This document shows, one piece after another, positions 32,988-41,957 of a DNA stretch of 64,000 nucleotides (the first letter of the stretch is position 1; every line of letters begins with the position of its first letter). Where the stretch lies: the NCBI RefSeq assembly GCF_007713685.1, contig NZ_VMRJ01000009.1, positions 22,956 to 86,955 of the forward strand, read 5' to 3'. The notes under the pieces were generated by a model. The model ran no database searches. It was not told the DNA's origin and worked only from the letters and a program-made list of their open reading frames with translations. The position numbers and the translations under genes are program-made. The stretch comes from Hymenobacter setariae (GTDB lineage: Bacteria > Bacteroidota > Bacteroidia > Cytophagales > Hymenobacteraceae).

Positions 32988-35021
32988 ATGGAACACGACC
33001 TCACCTTCCAGCAAATCAAGGAGCGCGTTGAACTCCCCGAAATACTTACCCATTATGGCTACGCGCTGCAAAAGGGCGAGGACCTGGGCAAGGGGAAATG
33101 GCACGTTTTCGAGGGGGATGACAAGCTCGTGGTTTTCAAGGGTAGGGGAGGGGACTGGATGTATTTCAACAGCCAGGACGACCGCGATAAGGGCAGCGTC
33201 GTCGATTGGATGAAAAACCGGGTGAGCACGGGCCGCGTCGTCGGTATCGAGCAGTTGCCCGGCCGCAATATGTGGCAGAGCGTCAACGACCATTTCCGGG
33301 CCTACCTGAACCTGCCCGAGTCCGAGCGGCCCAGGCTGACTTTGCCGCCAATCAGCGAAACCACCCCCGGCGAGAAATTTCACAGCATCTACACCAAAGA
33401 CTGCCGGCCCCTCGAAAATACCACTTTTCTGGAGAGCCGGGGTATTACAAAAACCACGATTGAGAACCCACAGTTTGCCGGCCGCATCCTGAACCAGCTG
33501 CACACCGTGCAGCGCGAGGGAATGCCGGCCAAGACGTTTGTAAATACGGCCTTCCCGGCCTACCACGACGGCCGCGTTGTGGGGCTGGAGCTGAAAGGGG
33601 AGGGCTTCAAAGGCCAGGCGGCCGAAAGCCAGTTTGCCCGCTCGCTGTGGCTGAGCAAGCTGCCGGAGGGCAAGCCGCCCACGCACCTTGTAGTGAGCGA
33701 GTCGGCCATTGATACGCTCTCCTACGCGCAACTGCACCCCGGCGAGCGAGTGTTGTATGCATCCACGTCGGGCACGCTGACGCAGAATAAGATATTTGAG
33801 ATGAAGCGGCTGCTGGGGGAGGAGCGCATCCCCGCCATTAAATCCGCTTTCGACAACGATACCCAGGGCCACCACTTCGATACCCGACTACTCGCGGGCT
33901 TTGCCAGCGAGCAGAACCCGATGAAGGTGGTGCGGGAGCACGAGCACCTGCTGACCGTCGAAGTCACCACGGCCAACCTGGCCAGTATGCAGGCCGTGAC
34001 CCAGCAGTTGAAATCCTTCAATGCCCGAACCACCGAGCAGTACAACCGCGAAAGCGGGGAGCCCGTCTCGCCAGCCATCGCCCAGACCTTGCGCGACGAG
34101 TTAATTAGTTCGGCCAGGCAAGGCCCCAATACTTACCAGTTCCACGTTCCAATGAACCGCGAAGCGTTGGGCGCTTTCAATCAGGCCATCGCCCAGAGCT
34201 TGCAGTACGACCAGAAAATCGAACTCGTCAAAAGCCAGGGTAAGGATTGGAATGAGGATTTGAAGCAGGACCAGATGCAGCGCGTGGTAAAGCGGGAGTT
34301 GGGCAGCGCCGTTACTCAGCAGCCGGAAGTGCCGGCCACCGCACGCGATAAGGGGGAGCGCCTGCTTACGATAGCGTATCGGGAAAGCCGGGATGAAATG
34401 TCGCAGCTGAGCACCTTGCAGCAGAACCTGGAAAAAGTGGGCCTGAGCATCGACCACTCGCGCAAGTTGGATAATGCTGCTCCCCGCGAACTGGCTACCG
34501 AGCTGACGCTACGCTACCGATTGGACTCGCCCCAATTGCCCGCTATTAGCGCTGCCCTCGACAGCCTGGCCACCAACCCAAAGGTTACGGTCAACGAAGG
34601 GATGGTGGCCCAGACGGAGCGCCGGCAGATGGCTGGTGAACAGGAAGTGGCCCAGCAGCAGAAGCGGGCCGAGCAGCAGCAGCTACAGCCGAGTGATTCG
34701 CCCGGCCACGACCAGGCCCGCCGCGTGTTCATTAACGCTGCCGCGCTGGTAGCGCAGACCCTACGAGAGAATGGGGGAGGCTTACAGGCCGCCTATTTGC
34801 AGCAGGTAAGCAAAAGTTTGCTCAAGCAGCCGGAAATCAAGCCACTGGACCAGGAAAATCTGGTTAAGGTGCTGGCCAAGGTAGACCAGGTACCCGCCCT
34901 CAAAGACAGTTCCAGTGTAGGCCAACTGCGCCAGGCTATGCAGGTTCTCCTTACCCCGGCTAAGCAGGAGCAGGCACAAGCGCAACAGCCGGAGCGCCGA
35001 CGTGGCCCTAAGCTTTCGTAG
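32988..35021 (+). CDS. Toprim domain protein (DUF3991-type, primase-like)
   Basis: A 677-residue protein of the mobile-element Toprim family. The N-terminal ~90 residues (FQQIKERVELPEILTHYGYALQKG) resemble a degenerate CHC2-like zinc-finger region without the cysteines. DUF3991-like sequence follows (about 120-200: FLESRGITKTTIENPQF). The Toprim core is VVSESAIDTLSY near 235 (catalytic glutamate) and FDNDTQGHHFD near 288 (D-x-D). The C-terminal half is helical and Gln-rich. The domain set suggests a primase or nuclease that acts on transferred single-stranded DNA (inference). Its 3' end overlaps a convergent hypothetical gene by 14 nt. Confidence 0.78.
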   Translation: MEHDLTFQQIKERVELPEILTHYGYALQKGEDLGKGKWHVFEGDDKLVVFKGRGGDWMYFNSQDDRDKGSVVDWMKNRVSTGRVVGIEQLPGRNMWQSVNDHFRAYLNLPESERPRLTLPPISETTPGEKFHSIYTKDCRPLENTTFLESRGITKTTIENPQFAGRILNQLHTVQREGMPAKTFVNTAFPAYHDGRVVGLELKGEGFKGQAAESQFARSLWLSKLPEGKPPTHLVVSESAIDTLSYAQLHPGERVLYASTSGTLTQNKIFEMKRLLGEERIPAIKSAFDNDTQGHHFDTRLLAGFASEQNPMKVVREHEHLLTVEVTTANLASMQAVTQQLKSFNARTTEQYNRESGEPVSPAIAQTLRDELISSARQGPNTYQFHVPMNREALGAFNQAIAQSLQYDQKIELVKSQGKDWNEDLKQDQMQRVVKRELGSAVTQQPEVPATARDKGERLLTIAYRESRDEMSQLSTLQQNLEKVGLSIDHSRKLDNAAPRELATELTLRYRLDSPQLPAISAALDSLATNPKVTVNEGMVAQTERRQMAGEQEVAQQQKRAEQQQLQPSDSPGHDQARRVFINAAALVAQTLRENGGGLQAAYLQQVSKSLLKQPEIKPLDQENLVKVLAKVDQVPALKDSSSVGQLRQAMQVLLTPAKQEQAQAQQPERRRGPKLS

Positions 35022-35322
35022 CGGCTTCATAAGCCACTACGTAGTCAGTAGTAAAGTCGGCCGCCACTACTTGTTGTCCAAAGCAGATAATGCGCTCCCG
35101 AAGACACAGGCCCCACGGGGTATGCCCTTGCTGAATGCACTCGCCCAGCGCCTGCTTGTAATCTGCGCCCAACTCATACTGAGTGCCATCCTCATCAAGC
35201 ACAATGCCGCGCAGCTCGTCAAAGGGAAATGATACTGGATTGGCAAAGTACCCCTGCACGAGCGGTTGGCCAGTAGCCAAGCGTCGCTGCACGTCAGCAA
35301 AAAAATCCCACTCGTTTTTCAT
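35008..35322 (-). CDS. Hypothetical protein
   Basis: A 104-residue protein starting MKNEWDFFADVQRRLATGQPLVQGYFANPVSFPFDELRGIVLDEDGTQYELGAD. It has an alternating beta-strand pattern and no recognised domain. It is convergent with, and overlaps by 14 nt, the Toprim gene. ATG 35322 gives the full frame. Confidence 0.55.
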   Translation of the reverse strand: MKNEWDFFADVQRRLATGQPLVQGYFANPVSFPFDELRGIVLDEDGTQYELGADYKQALGECIQQGHTPWGLCLRERIICFGQQVVAADFTTDYVVAYEAATKA

Positions 35323-35450
35323 GGTGCACCGGTAATTTACTCAAAGTAAACGGCCGCTAGCTTAGGAAGTACGCAAGCCAGGCCCTGGGCTCTAAATTTG
35401 AGTTAGTGCGCCTCACCATAGAAGGGAAAGCACTAGCAACATGCAAAAAG

Positions 35451-35477
35451 ACCTTACCGCTTCGGTGAGGTTTTTTT
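35451..35477. terminator. Bidirectional terminator hairpin
   Basis: ACCTTACCG (35451-35459) pairs with CGGTGAGGT (35463-35471), one T-G pair, followed by seven T residues on the plus strand and preceded by AAAAAG. It therefore has a T run in both directions and can end transcription of the zinc-finger gene on the minus strand. Confidence 0.75.
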
Positions 35478-35501
35478 ATGCCTATCTGGTAAGGAACTAA
35501 C

Positions 35502-35837
35502 TCACGCAGCCGGTGGCAGGAGCAAGTTTAGCAGCTGCCGCTGTTGCTTTTCCAGCGCGGTCATGCGCTCCACCAGCTGCCCGATAGCGGCGATAACTTC
35601 TTCATTCGTTGAAGAAGACTGATTCGCGGCCACGGCGGTGGGCGTGCGCCCGCGCTCTTTGCGCCGACGGATTTTGATGGCCGACTGGCTTTCGAGTGGA
35701 TGAGCCCGCCCGGCGCGCTGGTTACAGGCCGCTACCCGGCACGGGCTGCCGCAGTATTTCTGCACCCACCGCTTCTTGGGAACAAACTTTCGCCGGCAGT
35801 ATTCGCAGGCAATTTCGGAGTTATCGAGGAGTGACAA
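35502..35837 (-). CDS. Small zinc-finger/coiled-coil protein
   Basis: A 111-residue protein. Residues 10-34 hold a C-x2-C ... C-x3-C set (ACEYCRRKFVPKKRWVQKYC, then GSPC), typical of a treble-clef or Zn-ribbon DNA-binding unit. The basic middle (IKIRRRKERGR) is followed by a C-terminal coiled coil (EEVIAAIGQLVERMTALEKQQRQLLNLL). The only possible start codon in frame is TTG 35837, since a stop lies four codons upstream. It may be a regulator. It is isolated, with a terminator just downstream. Confidence 0.65.
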   Translation of the reverse strand: MSLLDNSEIACEYCRRKFVPKKRWVQKYCGSPCRVAACNQRAGRAHPLESQSAIKIRRRKERGRTPTAVAANQSSSTNEEVIAAIGQLVERMTALEKQQRQLLNLLLPPAA

Positions 35838-36333
35838 AGGCGTTTCGCGTTAATACCAATTGCAAATAACTAAAACGCAAGTAGTGTCCTTTTCTTAGCT
35901 GCCCGGCGGTCGCAGGTTTGTAGCGATGAACCTGACCAGGATTTTTGCCCCGCCTTACTGCCGAGCTGCCTTCCGGCTGGCTCGTGATGGAGTTACGTCT
36001 ACTCCCCCCGCTAAACCGCGCTTGCAGCCCCCTTAATCGGGTTGTAAATGGGGTTGACTGGCCAATAATATATTGGTTAAGAGACGATTGTGTTTCATCA
36101 GGTACCAGATATGCCGCATTTGGCACTGACGCACCTTTGGGAGCGCTCTGCTGGCCAGCACTGCCATTCCCCGACTACCAAAAAAAGTTTGCCTTTTATT
36201 CCCTTGCGGCCTTCCACTGAGGCAGTGAGGGGACTACTTACCCGTGCCGGGGCCAGTTAACGCCCCCTCGCACAAACTGGTTTTCCACCTTATATCACCG
36301 GGTCTGGTGCCCGGCTTTTTACAAACGCAACCC
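35838..36333. other. Intergenic region without a recognised gene
   Basis: About 500 bp. A 101-codon frame on the minus strand (35821-36126) overlaps the zinc-finger gene start, has no recognisable motif and is probably not real. I see no clear terminator, repeat or RNA gene, and no IS ends. Confidence 0.4.
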
Positions 36334-36585
36334 ATGAATACGAAGAAAATCGCCCTTTACACGGCCCTGCTGACCTTAGTGGCCGTTACGTTATTCGCTT
36401 GCTACCGGGGAGTACAGCTATACCACGAAGTTATCCGGCCCCAGGTACTGGTTGCGAGCGCGGCGACTCCCACCGTGCAGCCAGGAAAACAGGTGACGAC
36501 TTACAGCTTTTCGGTCGTTCGGGAAGTAGTGGTGCCGCCCGCTCCGGTTGCAGTGCCTCACCGTGCTCCCCGGCGGCACAAGTAG
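36334..36585 (+). CDS. Small single-pass membrane protein
   Basis: An 83-residue protein. ATG 36334 is chosen because it opens a transmembrane helix (MNTKKIALYTALLTLVAVTLFACYRGVQLY). The ~55-residue outer part ends in a basic, proline-rich tail (PPAPVAVPHRAPRRHK). Function unknown. It stands alone on the plus strand next to the metal-efflux operon end. Confidence 0.5.
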   Translation: MNTKKIALYTALLTLVAVTLFACYRGVQLYHEVIRPQVLVASAATPTVQPGKQVTTYSFSVVREVVVPPAPVAVPHRAPRRHK

Positions 36586-36603
36586 ATGGGAGCGACGACG
36601 TGT

Positions 36604-36738
36604 TCAGGAAATGTAATACTGGCTCAGCAGCACGAGGATGCCTGCGGCCAGGTAAATGCCAAAGCGCTGGAGCTTGTGAGCAGGCTTATGATGGTTGCAC
36701 ATGCAGGCCAAACATAGGCCCCGGCTATTCCGTTGCAT
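36604..36738 (-). CDS. Possible small Cys/His-containing membrane peptide
   Basis: A 44-codon frame (MQRNSRGLCLACMCNHHKPA, then one hydrophobic helix FGIYLAAGILVLLSQYYIS). The C-x2-C-x-C-x-H-H arrangement next to a metal-efflux operon is suggestive, but the frame is short and its start is uncertain. Confidence 0.3.
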   Translation of the reverse strand: MQRNSRGLCLACMCNHHKPAHKLQRFGIYLAAGILVLLSQYYIS

Positions 36739-36805
36739 CTCGTTTTGTAAGCCGGACAAATCCTTGGCTGATAACGCTATGCTGCTGAATGAGTGCCGGG
36801 AAACG

Positions 36806-37072
36806 CTAGGGGAGCGTGGTGCTGACGAGGTGACTGCGAGCTTCGGCGGTACCCTGCTGGGTTTCGTGCTGCACGTAATATTCCAACTGCGTGCCCGGTG
36901 CAAAGACATCGGTATCCAGGTAGGGCGAGCGGGTATTCACGGCCACGCGCTGCCACGGGCCAGCCTCACCGCCCACCCGGCGGAAAACGTGGGCTACTTC
37001 CAGCAGTTCTTTGGAGAAGGCCAGGTGACGACCTTCCGGCGTTAGGGTGAGGTCAATTTTGACAGTGTGCAT
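36806..37072 (-). CDS. Hypothetical protein at the end of the metal-efflux operon
   Basis: An 88-residue protein (MHTVKIDLTLTPEGRHLAFSKELLEVAHVFRRVGGEAGPWQRVAVN). It has a beta-rich pattern without cysteines and no recognised family. It begins 26 nt after the ZIP transporter gene and shares its strand, so it is likely the last gene of the metal operon. Confidence 0.5.
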   Translation of the reverse strand: MHTVKIDLTLTPEGRHLAFSKELLEVAHVFRRVGGEAGPWQRVAVNTRSPYLDTDVFAPGTQLEYYVQHETQQGTAEARSHLVSTTLP

Positions 37073-37098
37073 GACTTGGAGCAGGTAAATTAAAACAA

Positions 37099-37890
37099 CT
37101 AGGCAACCATGCCCAGCAGCAGAAACAGCAGGAATCCGACGAAAAATGCCAGCGTGAGCAGCGGCGTTTCGGTTTCCTCGTGGGCTTCGGTCAGCAGTTC
37201 CTCGGTGACTAAGAAGAGCAGCGCCGCCAGACCAAAGGAGAGCACTATTTCCAGCAGGTTGCCGGTGGCCCCGCGCAGTACGGTGGTGCCGATGCCGGCC
37301 CCGAGCAGCAGCATCAGGGAGGTGCCGGCCACAATGGCTACCGCCCGGCCCTTACCGTGCCCCCCGTCGCGCAGCTCCACGGCCGTGGCCAGGCCCAGGG
37401 AAAGCAGCTCAATAGTCAGCGCGATGGCCAGCAGGGTGCCTTCCTTCGCGCCGGCGGCAAAGCCGATGCCCAGCAGTAGCCCGTCAATGAGAATGTCGAT
37501 GCCGATGGCCACCAGCAGACCCCACGGCAGCGGCGACGCGCTGGCGGTACCCGTGGTAACAGCAGCCGGAGCTTCCGGGGCAGCTTCCGTCTGCTTTTCG
37601 AGGCGCTGGGTGAAGTAACGCAGACCTAGCATGGTAGCCACGCCCAGGCCAAAGCCCAGGGCCACCTCGTAAGGGGCATGGTGCTGCACGATATCGGGCA
37701 GCAGCTCTACGGCGACCACGGAGAAGATGACGCCGGCCGCGAAGTGCAGAATGGCGCTACGCAGCTTCGGGCCGGGAGCGCGCCACACGGCCAGCGCCGC
37801 ACCGGCTACCATCACAATGGCCGGCAGCAGCGAGAAGCCCAGTATCGTGGTCCAGGGTGGAGTAACGGCGGCAGGAATAACGAGCAGCAT
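37099..37890 (-). CDS. ZIP-family metal transporter
   Basis: A 263-residue polytopic membrane protein with about eight hydrophobic helices. Family-type elements are a helix pair around GIDILIDGLLLGIGFAAGAKEG (about 133-155, where ZIP proteins carry metal-binding acidic or His residues) and ALTIELLSLGLATAVEL. ZIP proteins usually import divalent metals, but some relatives export. It sits between a CDF exporter and an unknown gene in the metal operon, with a 19-nt gap. Its direction of transport is uncertain. Confidence 0.78.
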   Translation of the reverse strand: MLLVIPAAVTPPWTTILGFSLLPAIVMVAGAALAVWRAPGPKLRSAILHFAAGVIFSVVAVELLPDIVQHHAPYEVALGFGLGVATMLGLRYFTQRLEKQTEAAPEAPAAVTTGTASASPLPWGLLVAIGIDILIDGLLLGIGFAAGAKEGTLLAIALTIELLSLGLATAVELRDGGHGKGRAVAIVAGTSLMLLLGAGIGTTVLRGATGNLLEIVLSFGLAALLFLVTEELLTEAHEETETPLLTLAFFVGFLLFLLLGMVA

Positions 37891-37909
37891 AGCGTAAGAG
37901 GGGAACAGG

Positions 37910-38803
37910 TCAGGTAGTTGGCTCGATGTGGACCAGCACGTTATAGACGGCAGGTTTGGCTTGCTTGATGGCCGCTTTCACCGCGCCGGCAATGTCGTGG
38001 CCTTCGCGCACGCTGATGCGGCCGTCCACTATCACATGCAGGTCGGCGAAATACTCGAAGCCCATCTTGCGCACAAAGCACTTTTCGGTGGCCACCACGC
38101 CGGGAACGGCTTCGGCCAGGGCGCGCACGTCTTCCGCCCACGTCCCGGCGGGAGCCTCATCCATGATTTCGCCGAAGGCCGGGCGGAAAATGTGGTAGGC
38201 GTTGTAGACGATGAAGCAGCAGGCCACCAGCGCGGCCCAATCGTCCGCCGCTTCCCAGCCCTTGCCCCCGATGAGGGCAATGCTGATACCCACGAAGGCG
38301 GTGCAGGAGGTAATTACGTCGGCGCGGTGGTGCCAAGCATCGGCCTTCACGGCGCTGCTGTCCACTTCTTCCCCGACTTTATTCACCCGGCGGTAGAGCG
38401 TCTCCTTGATGGCAATGACCACGGCCAGCACCGCCAGGGTGAAGGGAGCCGGCAGCTGGTGGGGCGTGAGGATGTGCAGCACACCTTCGGTGGCGATGTA
38501 AGCGGCGGCACATACCAGGGCCACGGCCACGGCAATGGCGGCCAGTGGCTCGGCTTTGCCGTGGCCGTAGGGGTGATTCGCGTCGGGCTCGCGGGCGGCG
38601 GTGCGCAGGCCCAACCACACGATGAGGGAGCTGAAAATATCAGTGCCTGACTCGATAGCTTCGGCAATGAGGGCGTAGGAGTGGCCGACCACGCCGGCCG
38701 TGCCCTTGCCCAGCACGAGGGCCACATTGGCCCCGATGCCAAGCAGGGTAGAGGTCTGGCCGCGCTCGGCACGCTCGCGGTTGGTGGGGGCAGCTGGTTC
38801 CAT
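37910..38803 (-). CDS. Cation diffusion facilitator (CzcD/ZitB-like zinc/cadmium exporter)
   Basis: A 297-residue CDF protein with six transmembrane helices. Metal-site elements are AIESGTDIFSSL in TM2 (the acidic residue pair in place of the usual H-S-x-x-D), HPYGHGKAE after TM3 and KADAWHHRADVITS in TM5 (H-x3-D). The C-terminal cytoplasmic domain (about 215-297) has HVIVDGRISVREGHDIA. It exchanges Zn2+ or similar ions for protons at the inner membrane. It lies 9 nt after the P-type ATPase gene. Confidence 0.9.
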   Translation of the reverse strand: MEPAAPTNRERAERGQTSTLLGIGANVALVLGKGTAGVVGHSYALIAEAIESGTDIFSSLIVWLGLRTAAREPDANHPYGHGKAEPLAAIAVAVALVCAAAYIATEGVLHILTPHQLPAPFTLAVLAVVIAIKETLYRRVNKVGEEVDSSAVKADAWHHRADVITSCTAFVGISIALIGGKGWEAADDWAALVACCFIVYNAYHIFRPAFGEIMDEAPAGTWAEDVRALAEAVPGVVATEKCFVRKMGFEYFADLHVIVDGRISVREGHDIAGAVKAAIKQAKPAVYNVLVHIEPTT

Positions 38804-38812
38804 CAGGGAGAG

Positions 38813-40936
38813 CTAAGGTTTAGTAGTAAAGTCCATACGCTGAATCCGCACGGCGTTGAGGATGGCCAGCAGGGCTACCCCCACGTCGGCAAAGACGGCT
38901 TCCCACATGGTAGCCAGGCCGCCGGCCCCGAGGGCCAGCACCACGGCTTTCACGGCGAAGGCCAGCCAGATGTTTTGCCAGACTACGGCGTGCGTGGCCA
39001 CGGCAATGCGGCGGGCGGTGGCAATCTTGCTCGGGTGGTCAGTTTGAATCACCACGTCGGCCGTCTCAATGGTGGCATCCGAGCCGAGGCCGCCCATCGC
39101 AATACCCACGTCGGCCAGGGCCACCACGGGGGCATCGTTTACCCCGTCGCCCACGAAGGCCAGCCGGTGGCCGGCGGCTTTCAGGCGCTCGACGTGGGCG
39201 GCTTTGTCTTCGGGCAGCAGCCCGCCGTAGGCTTCGGTGATGCCGAGTTCCTTGGCCACGCGCTGCACGATGGCGTCCTTGTCGCCGGAGAGCATGACGA
39301 TAGTTGTAATGCCCTGCGCTTTCAACTCCCGCACGGCCTGAGCCGCATCCTCCTTGATTTCGTCGGCCACGGTGAGGTAGCCGGCGTACTGGCCCCCCAC
39401 GGCCACCACCACGATGCTATCGACCACATGGTCAATTTCGGCGGGATAGGCAACGTTGAATTTGCTGAGCAGCTTGGTATTACCTGCCAGCACGTCTTGG
39501 CCATCGACCCGGCCGCGCAGACCGTGGCCGGCTATCTCTTCCACATTTTCCACGGCCAGAGGGGTGCCGGCGGACTTCACGTATTGCACCAGCGCCTGGG
39601 CGATGGGGTGGGTGGACTTGGCTTCGAGCGCGGCGGCCAGGGCCGTGAACCGGGCCGGGTCCTGCCCGTTGGCGGCTACCACCTGCTGTACGGCGAACAC
39701 GCCCTTGGTGAGGGTGCCGGTCTTATCCATTACCACGGTATCAATCTCGCGCATGACATCGAGAAAGTTGGAACCCTTGAAGAGCACCCCGACCTTGGAG
39801 GCCGCGCCGATGCCGCCGAAGTACCCGAGCGGAATGCTAATAACCAGCGCGCAGGGGCAGGAAATAACCAGAAACACCAGCGCCCGGTAGAGCCAGTCGC
39901 GGAATACGTAGTCGTGCACGAAAAAGTAGGGCAGCAGCGTGAGCAGCAGGGCCAGCCCCACCACGATGGGCGTGTAGACGCGGGCAAATTTGGTGATGAA
40001 CTGCTGGGCCTTGGCCTTGCGGCCCACGGCATCCTGCACCATCGCCAGAATCTTACTCAGCTTGGTATCCTTAAAGGCGGCCGTAACAGTGATTTGGCTG
40101 AGCGTGTCCTGGTTAATCATGCCCGCCAGCACGGTTTCACCCTTTTGCATGGTCTGCGGCACCGACTCGCCGGTGAGGGCGGCCGTGTTGAAGGTGCCGC
40201 GCTCAGATTGCAGCGAGCCATCCAGGGCCACTTTCTCGCCGGGCTTCACTTCAATCACGTCGCCCACCACCACTTCCTTGGGGTCGAGCACCAGGCGCTG
40301 GCCACCGCGCAGCACGCCCACTTCGGTGGCCTGAATTTCGAGCAAAGCCTTGATGCTGCGCTTGGCGCGGTTCACGGCCGCGTCCTGGAACAGCTCGCCC
40401 ACGGTGTAAAACAGCATCACGGCCACCCCTTCGGCGTATTCGCCCAGGGCAAACGCGCCGATGGTAGCGATGCCCATGAGCAGGAACTCGTTGAAGATGT
40501 TGCCGCTGGGGATACTCTGAATGGCCGAGCGCAGCACTTTCCAGCCTACCAGCAGGTAGGCCACCGCGTACCACCCGAAGCGCACGTAGCCGGTAAAGAA
40601 GCCAGCTTTGTAGTAGTCCAGCGCAATACCAGCCAGCATCAGTACCAGGCTGATGCCCGGAGCCAGGTAGGGGTTGTCACCGGCCGGGCCGTGGTCGTGG
40701 TCCCCGTGGTCGTGGCCATCATGGTCGTGGCCCGCGTGCTCGTCGGATTCGTCGCCGTGGTCATGGCCCGCGTGGTTTGCGTCGGAGTGGTCGTGGCCGG
40801 GCACGTCGTGGCCCTGGGACGCGGCAGCGGCAGCGGGCGTGAGTTGGGCGCGGGTGAGCGCGCCCACGTTTTCGGGCTGCACCTGCTTGGCGGTGTTCAG
40901 CTCCTCGTTGAGGCTATCGGATGAAGGGTCAGGCAT
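38813..40936 (-). CDS. P1B-type heavy-metal ATPase (Zn2+/Cd2+/Pb2+ class)
   Basis: A 707-residue ATPase. The N-terminus carries a His/Asp-rich metal-binding stretch (about 33-75, repeated GHDHD/HDHG) instead of a classical CxxC heavy-metal-associated domain. The metal-binding CPC is in SCPCALVISIP near 358-362, the phosphorylation site DKTGTLTKG near 403, the phosphatase-domain TGES near 253-256, and GDGVNDAP near 595. The C-terminal DVGVALLAILNAVRI contains the aspartate typical of the Zn/Cd/Pb subgroup. It exports metal from the cytoplasm to the periplasm, feeding the CzcCBA pump. It begins 51 nt after the nickel-transporter-like gene. Confidence 0.93.
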   Translation of the reverse strand: MPDPSSDSLNEELNTAKQVQPENVGALTRAQLTPAAAAASQGHDVPGHDHSDANHAGHDHGDESDEHAGHDHDGHDHGDHDHGPAGDNPYLAPGISLVLMLAGIALDYYKAGFFTGYVRFGWYAVAYLLVGWKVLRSAIQSIPSGNIFNEFLLMGIATIGAFALGEYAEGVAVMLFYTVGELFQDAAVNRAKRSIKALLEIQATEVGVLRGGQRLVLDPKEVVVGDVIEVKPGEKVALDGSLQSERGTFNTAALTGESVPQTMQKGETVLAGMINQDTLSQITVTAAFKDTKLSKILAMVQDAVGRKAKAQQFITKFARVYTPIVVGLALLLTLLPYFFVHDYVFRDWLYRALVFLVISCPCALVISIPLGYFGGIGAASKVGVLFKGSNFLDVMREIDTVVMDKTGTLTKGVFAVQQVVAANGQDPARFTALAAALEAKSTHPIAQALVQYVKSAGTPLAVENVEEIAGHGLRGRVDGQDVLAGNTKLLSKFNVAYPAEIDHVVDSIVVVAVGGQYAGYLTVADEIKEDAAQAVRELKAQGITTIVMLSGDKDAIVQRVAKELGITEAYGGLLPEDKAAHVERLKAAGHRLAFVGDGVNDAPVVALADVGIAMGGLGSDATIETADVVIQTDHPSKIATARRIAVATHAVVWQNIWLAFAVKAVVLALGAGGLATMWEAVFADVGVALLAILNAVRIQRMDFTTKP

Positions 40937-40987
40937 AAAAATCAGGAGTTGAAATCAGTTCTAAAGAGGGAACGGGCGCGCCGTCGA

Positions 40988-41602
40988 TTACCAGTCCACG
41001 AAAAAGCCGGCGATGCCCACCAGCACGAGCACCGCGCCGGTCAGGTGGCGCTCGTGGCGGGCCAGCCCGTCGAGGCGCAGGCGGCGCAGGCCCCGCGAGG
41101 CCAGCGCCACCAGGGCGCACATGGCCGCCACCGACACCAGCAAGTACACGCCCATGAGCAGCGCCAGCGCGGCCGGCCCGTGGGTGCCAGCCGTCAGAAA
41201 GAAGGTTTGGATTTCGAGGCAGGGGGCCAGGAACATAGTGGCCGCCAGCCCGAGCACCACCCGCCGCCGGGGCCGGCGCGCCGGCAGGGCCGCCGGGTCG
41301 GGGTGCGTGTGGCCAGGGCCGGAGAAGGCGTAGAGCAGCCCGATGCCGATGAGCAGCAGCGGGGCCACCCAGCCCGCCGCCTGGGCAAAGCGGTCCGACA
41401 AGCGCCAGCCCAGCAGGCCCAGCAGCAAGCCAATCAGCACGGTGCTCAGGCCGTGCGCCAGCCCGGCCACGGCAGTTACGCCCACGGCCCGCCGCACCGA
41501 CCAGCCTTCCGCCCGCGCTACGGCCAGCACCGGAGCCCAGTGGTTGGGAATCGTGGCGTGAAGCAGGCTGAGCAGCAGGGCACCGGTGAGTAGTTCGAGC
41601 AT
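40988..41602 (-). CDS. UreH/NiCoT-like integral membrane protein
   Basis: A 204-residue protein. ATG 41602 is chosen because it starts MLELLTGALLLSLLHATIPNHW, the canonical first helix of this type; the frame extends further but has no sensible start. Six hydrophobic helices are seen, with HATIPNHW (about 15-22), and GLAHGLS in the third helix near 48-54, resembling the metal-coordinating signatures of UreH, RcnA and NiCoT proteins. A His/Asp loop (GPGHTHPDPAALP) lies mid-protein. A nickel/cobalt exporter is the most likely role, but a TauE-like transporter is possible. Confidence 0.65.
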   Translation of the reverse strand: MLELLTGALLLSLLHATIPNHWAPVLAVARAEGWSVRRAVGVTAVAGLAHGLSTVLIGLLLGLLGWRLSDRFAQAAGWVAPLLLIGIGLLYAFSGPGHTHPDPAALPARRPRRRVVLGLAATMFLAPCLEIQTFFLTAGTHGPAALALLMGVYLLVSVAAMCALVALASRGLRRLRLDGLARHERHLTGAVLVLVGIAGFFVDW

Positions 41603-41612
41603 GGAGTATTGA

Positions 41613-41945
41613 TTAGGAGCGGGGCCAGAACAGGATGATGGCGATGCCCACGAAGCAGATGACCCCACCGATAACGTCAAAGCGGTCGGGCCGGAAGCCG
41701 TCGAAATACCAGGCCCACGCGATGGACATGACGATAAAAATGCCGCCGTACACGGCGTAGGTTTTGCCGAACGAGGTCGGCTGCCAGGTCGCAATCCAGC
41801 CGTAGAGTATCAGCAGGACAGCCCCGGCCGCCCCCATCCAGCCGGCCCGGCCCGACTTGAGCCACTGCCACATGAGGTAGCCGCCCCCGATTTCGCAGAG
41901 GCCGGCGAGAAAAAACACCAGCAGGGGCTTTAGAATGGGTAGCAT
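41613..41945 (-). CDS. YnfA family membrane protein (UPF0060)
   Basis: A 110-residue four-helix membrane protein (LPILKPLLVFFLAGLCEIGGGYLMW). The motifs GLCEIGGGYLMWQWL and GRAGWMGAAGAVLLILYGWIATWQPT mark the UPF0060/YnfA family, related to small multidrug-resistance transporters. It is co-operonic with the metal pump (12 nt after czcB, 10 nt before the UreH-like gene), which suggests an accessory role in cation export. Confidence 0.9.
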   Translation of the reverse strand: MLPILKPLLVFFLAGLCEIGGGYLMWQWLKSGRAGWMGAAGAVLLILYGWIATWQPTSFGKTYAVYGGIFIVMSIAWAWYFDGFRPDRFDVIGGVICFVGIAIILFWPRS

Positions 41946-41957
41946 GGGAAACCGGTC

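Noticed and set aside
32940..33875. 311-codon minus-strand frame
   Set aside because: Antisense to the Toprim protein.
35821..36126. 101-codon minus-strand frame
   Set aside because: Overlaps the start of the zinc-finger gene in another frame and lacks any motif or supporting context.
38681..40924. Long plus-strand open frame of 747 codons
   Set aside because: It is antisense to the P-type ATPase, which has all family motifs; the frame is an artefact of G+C-rich codon use.
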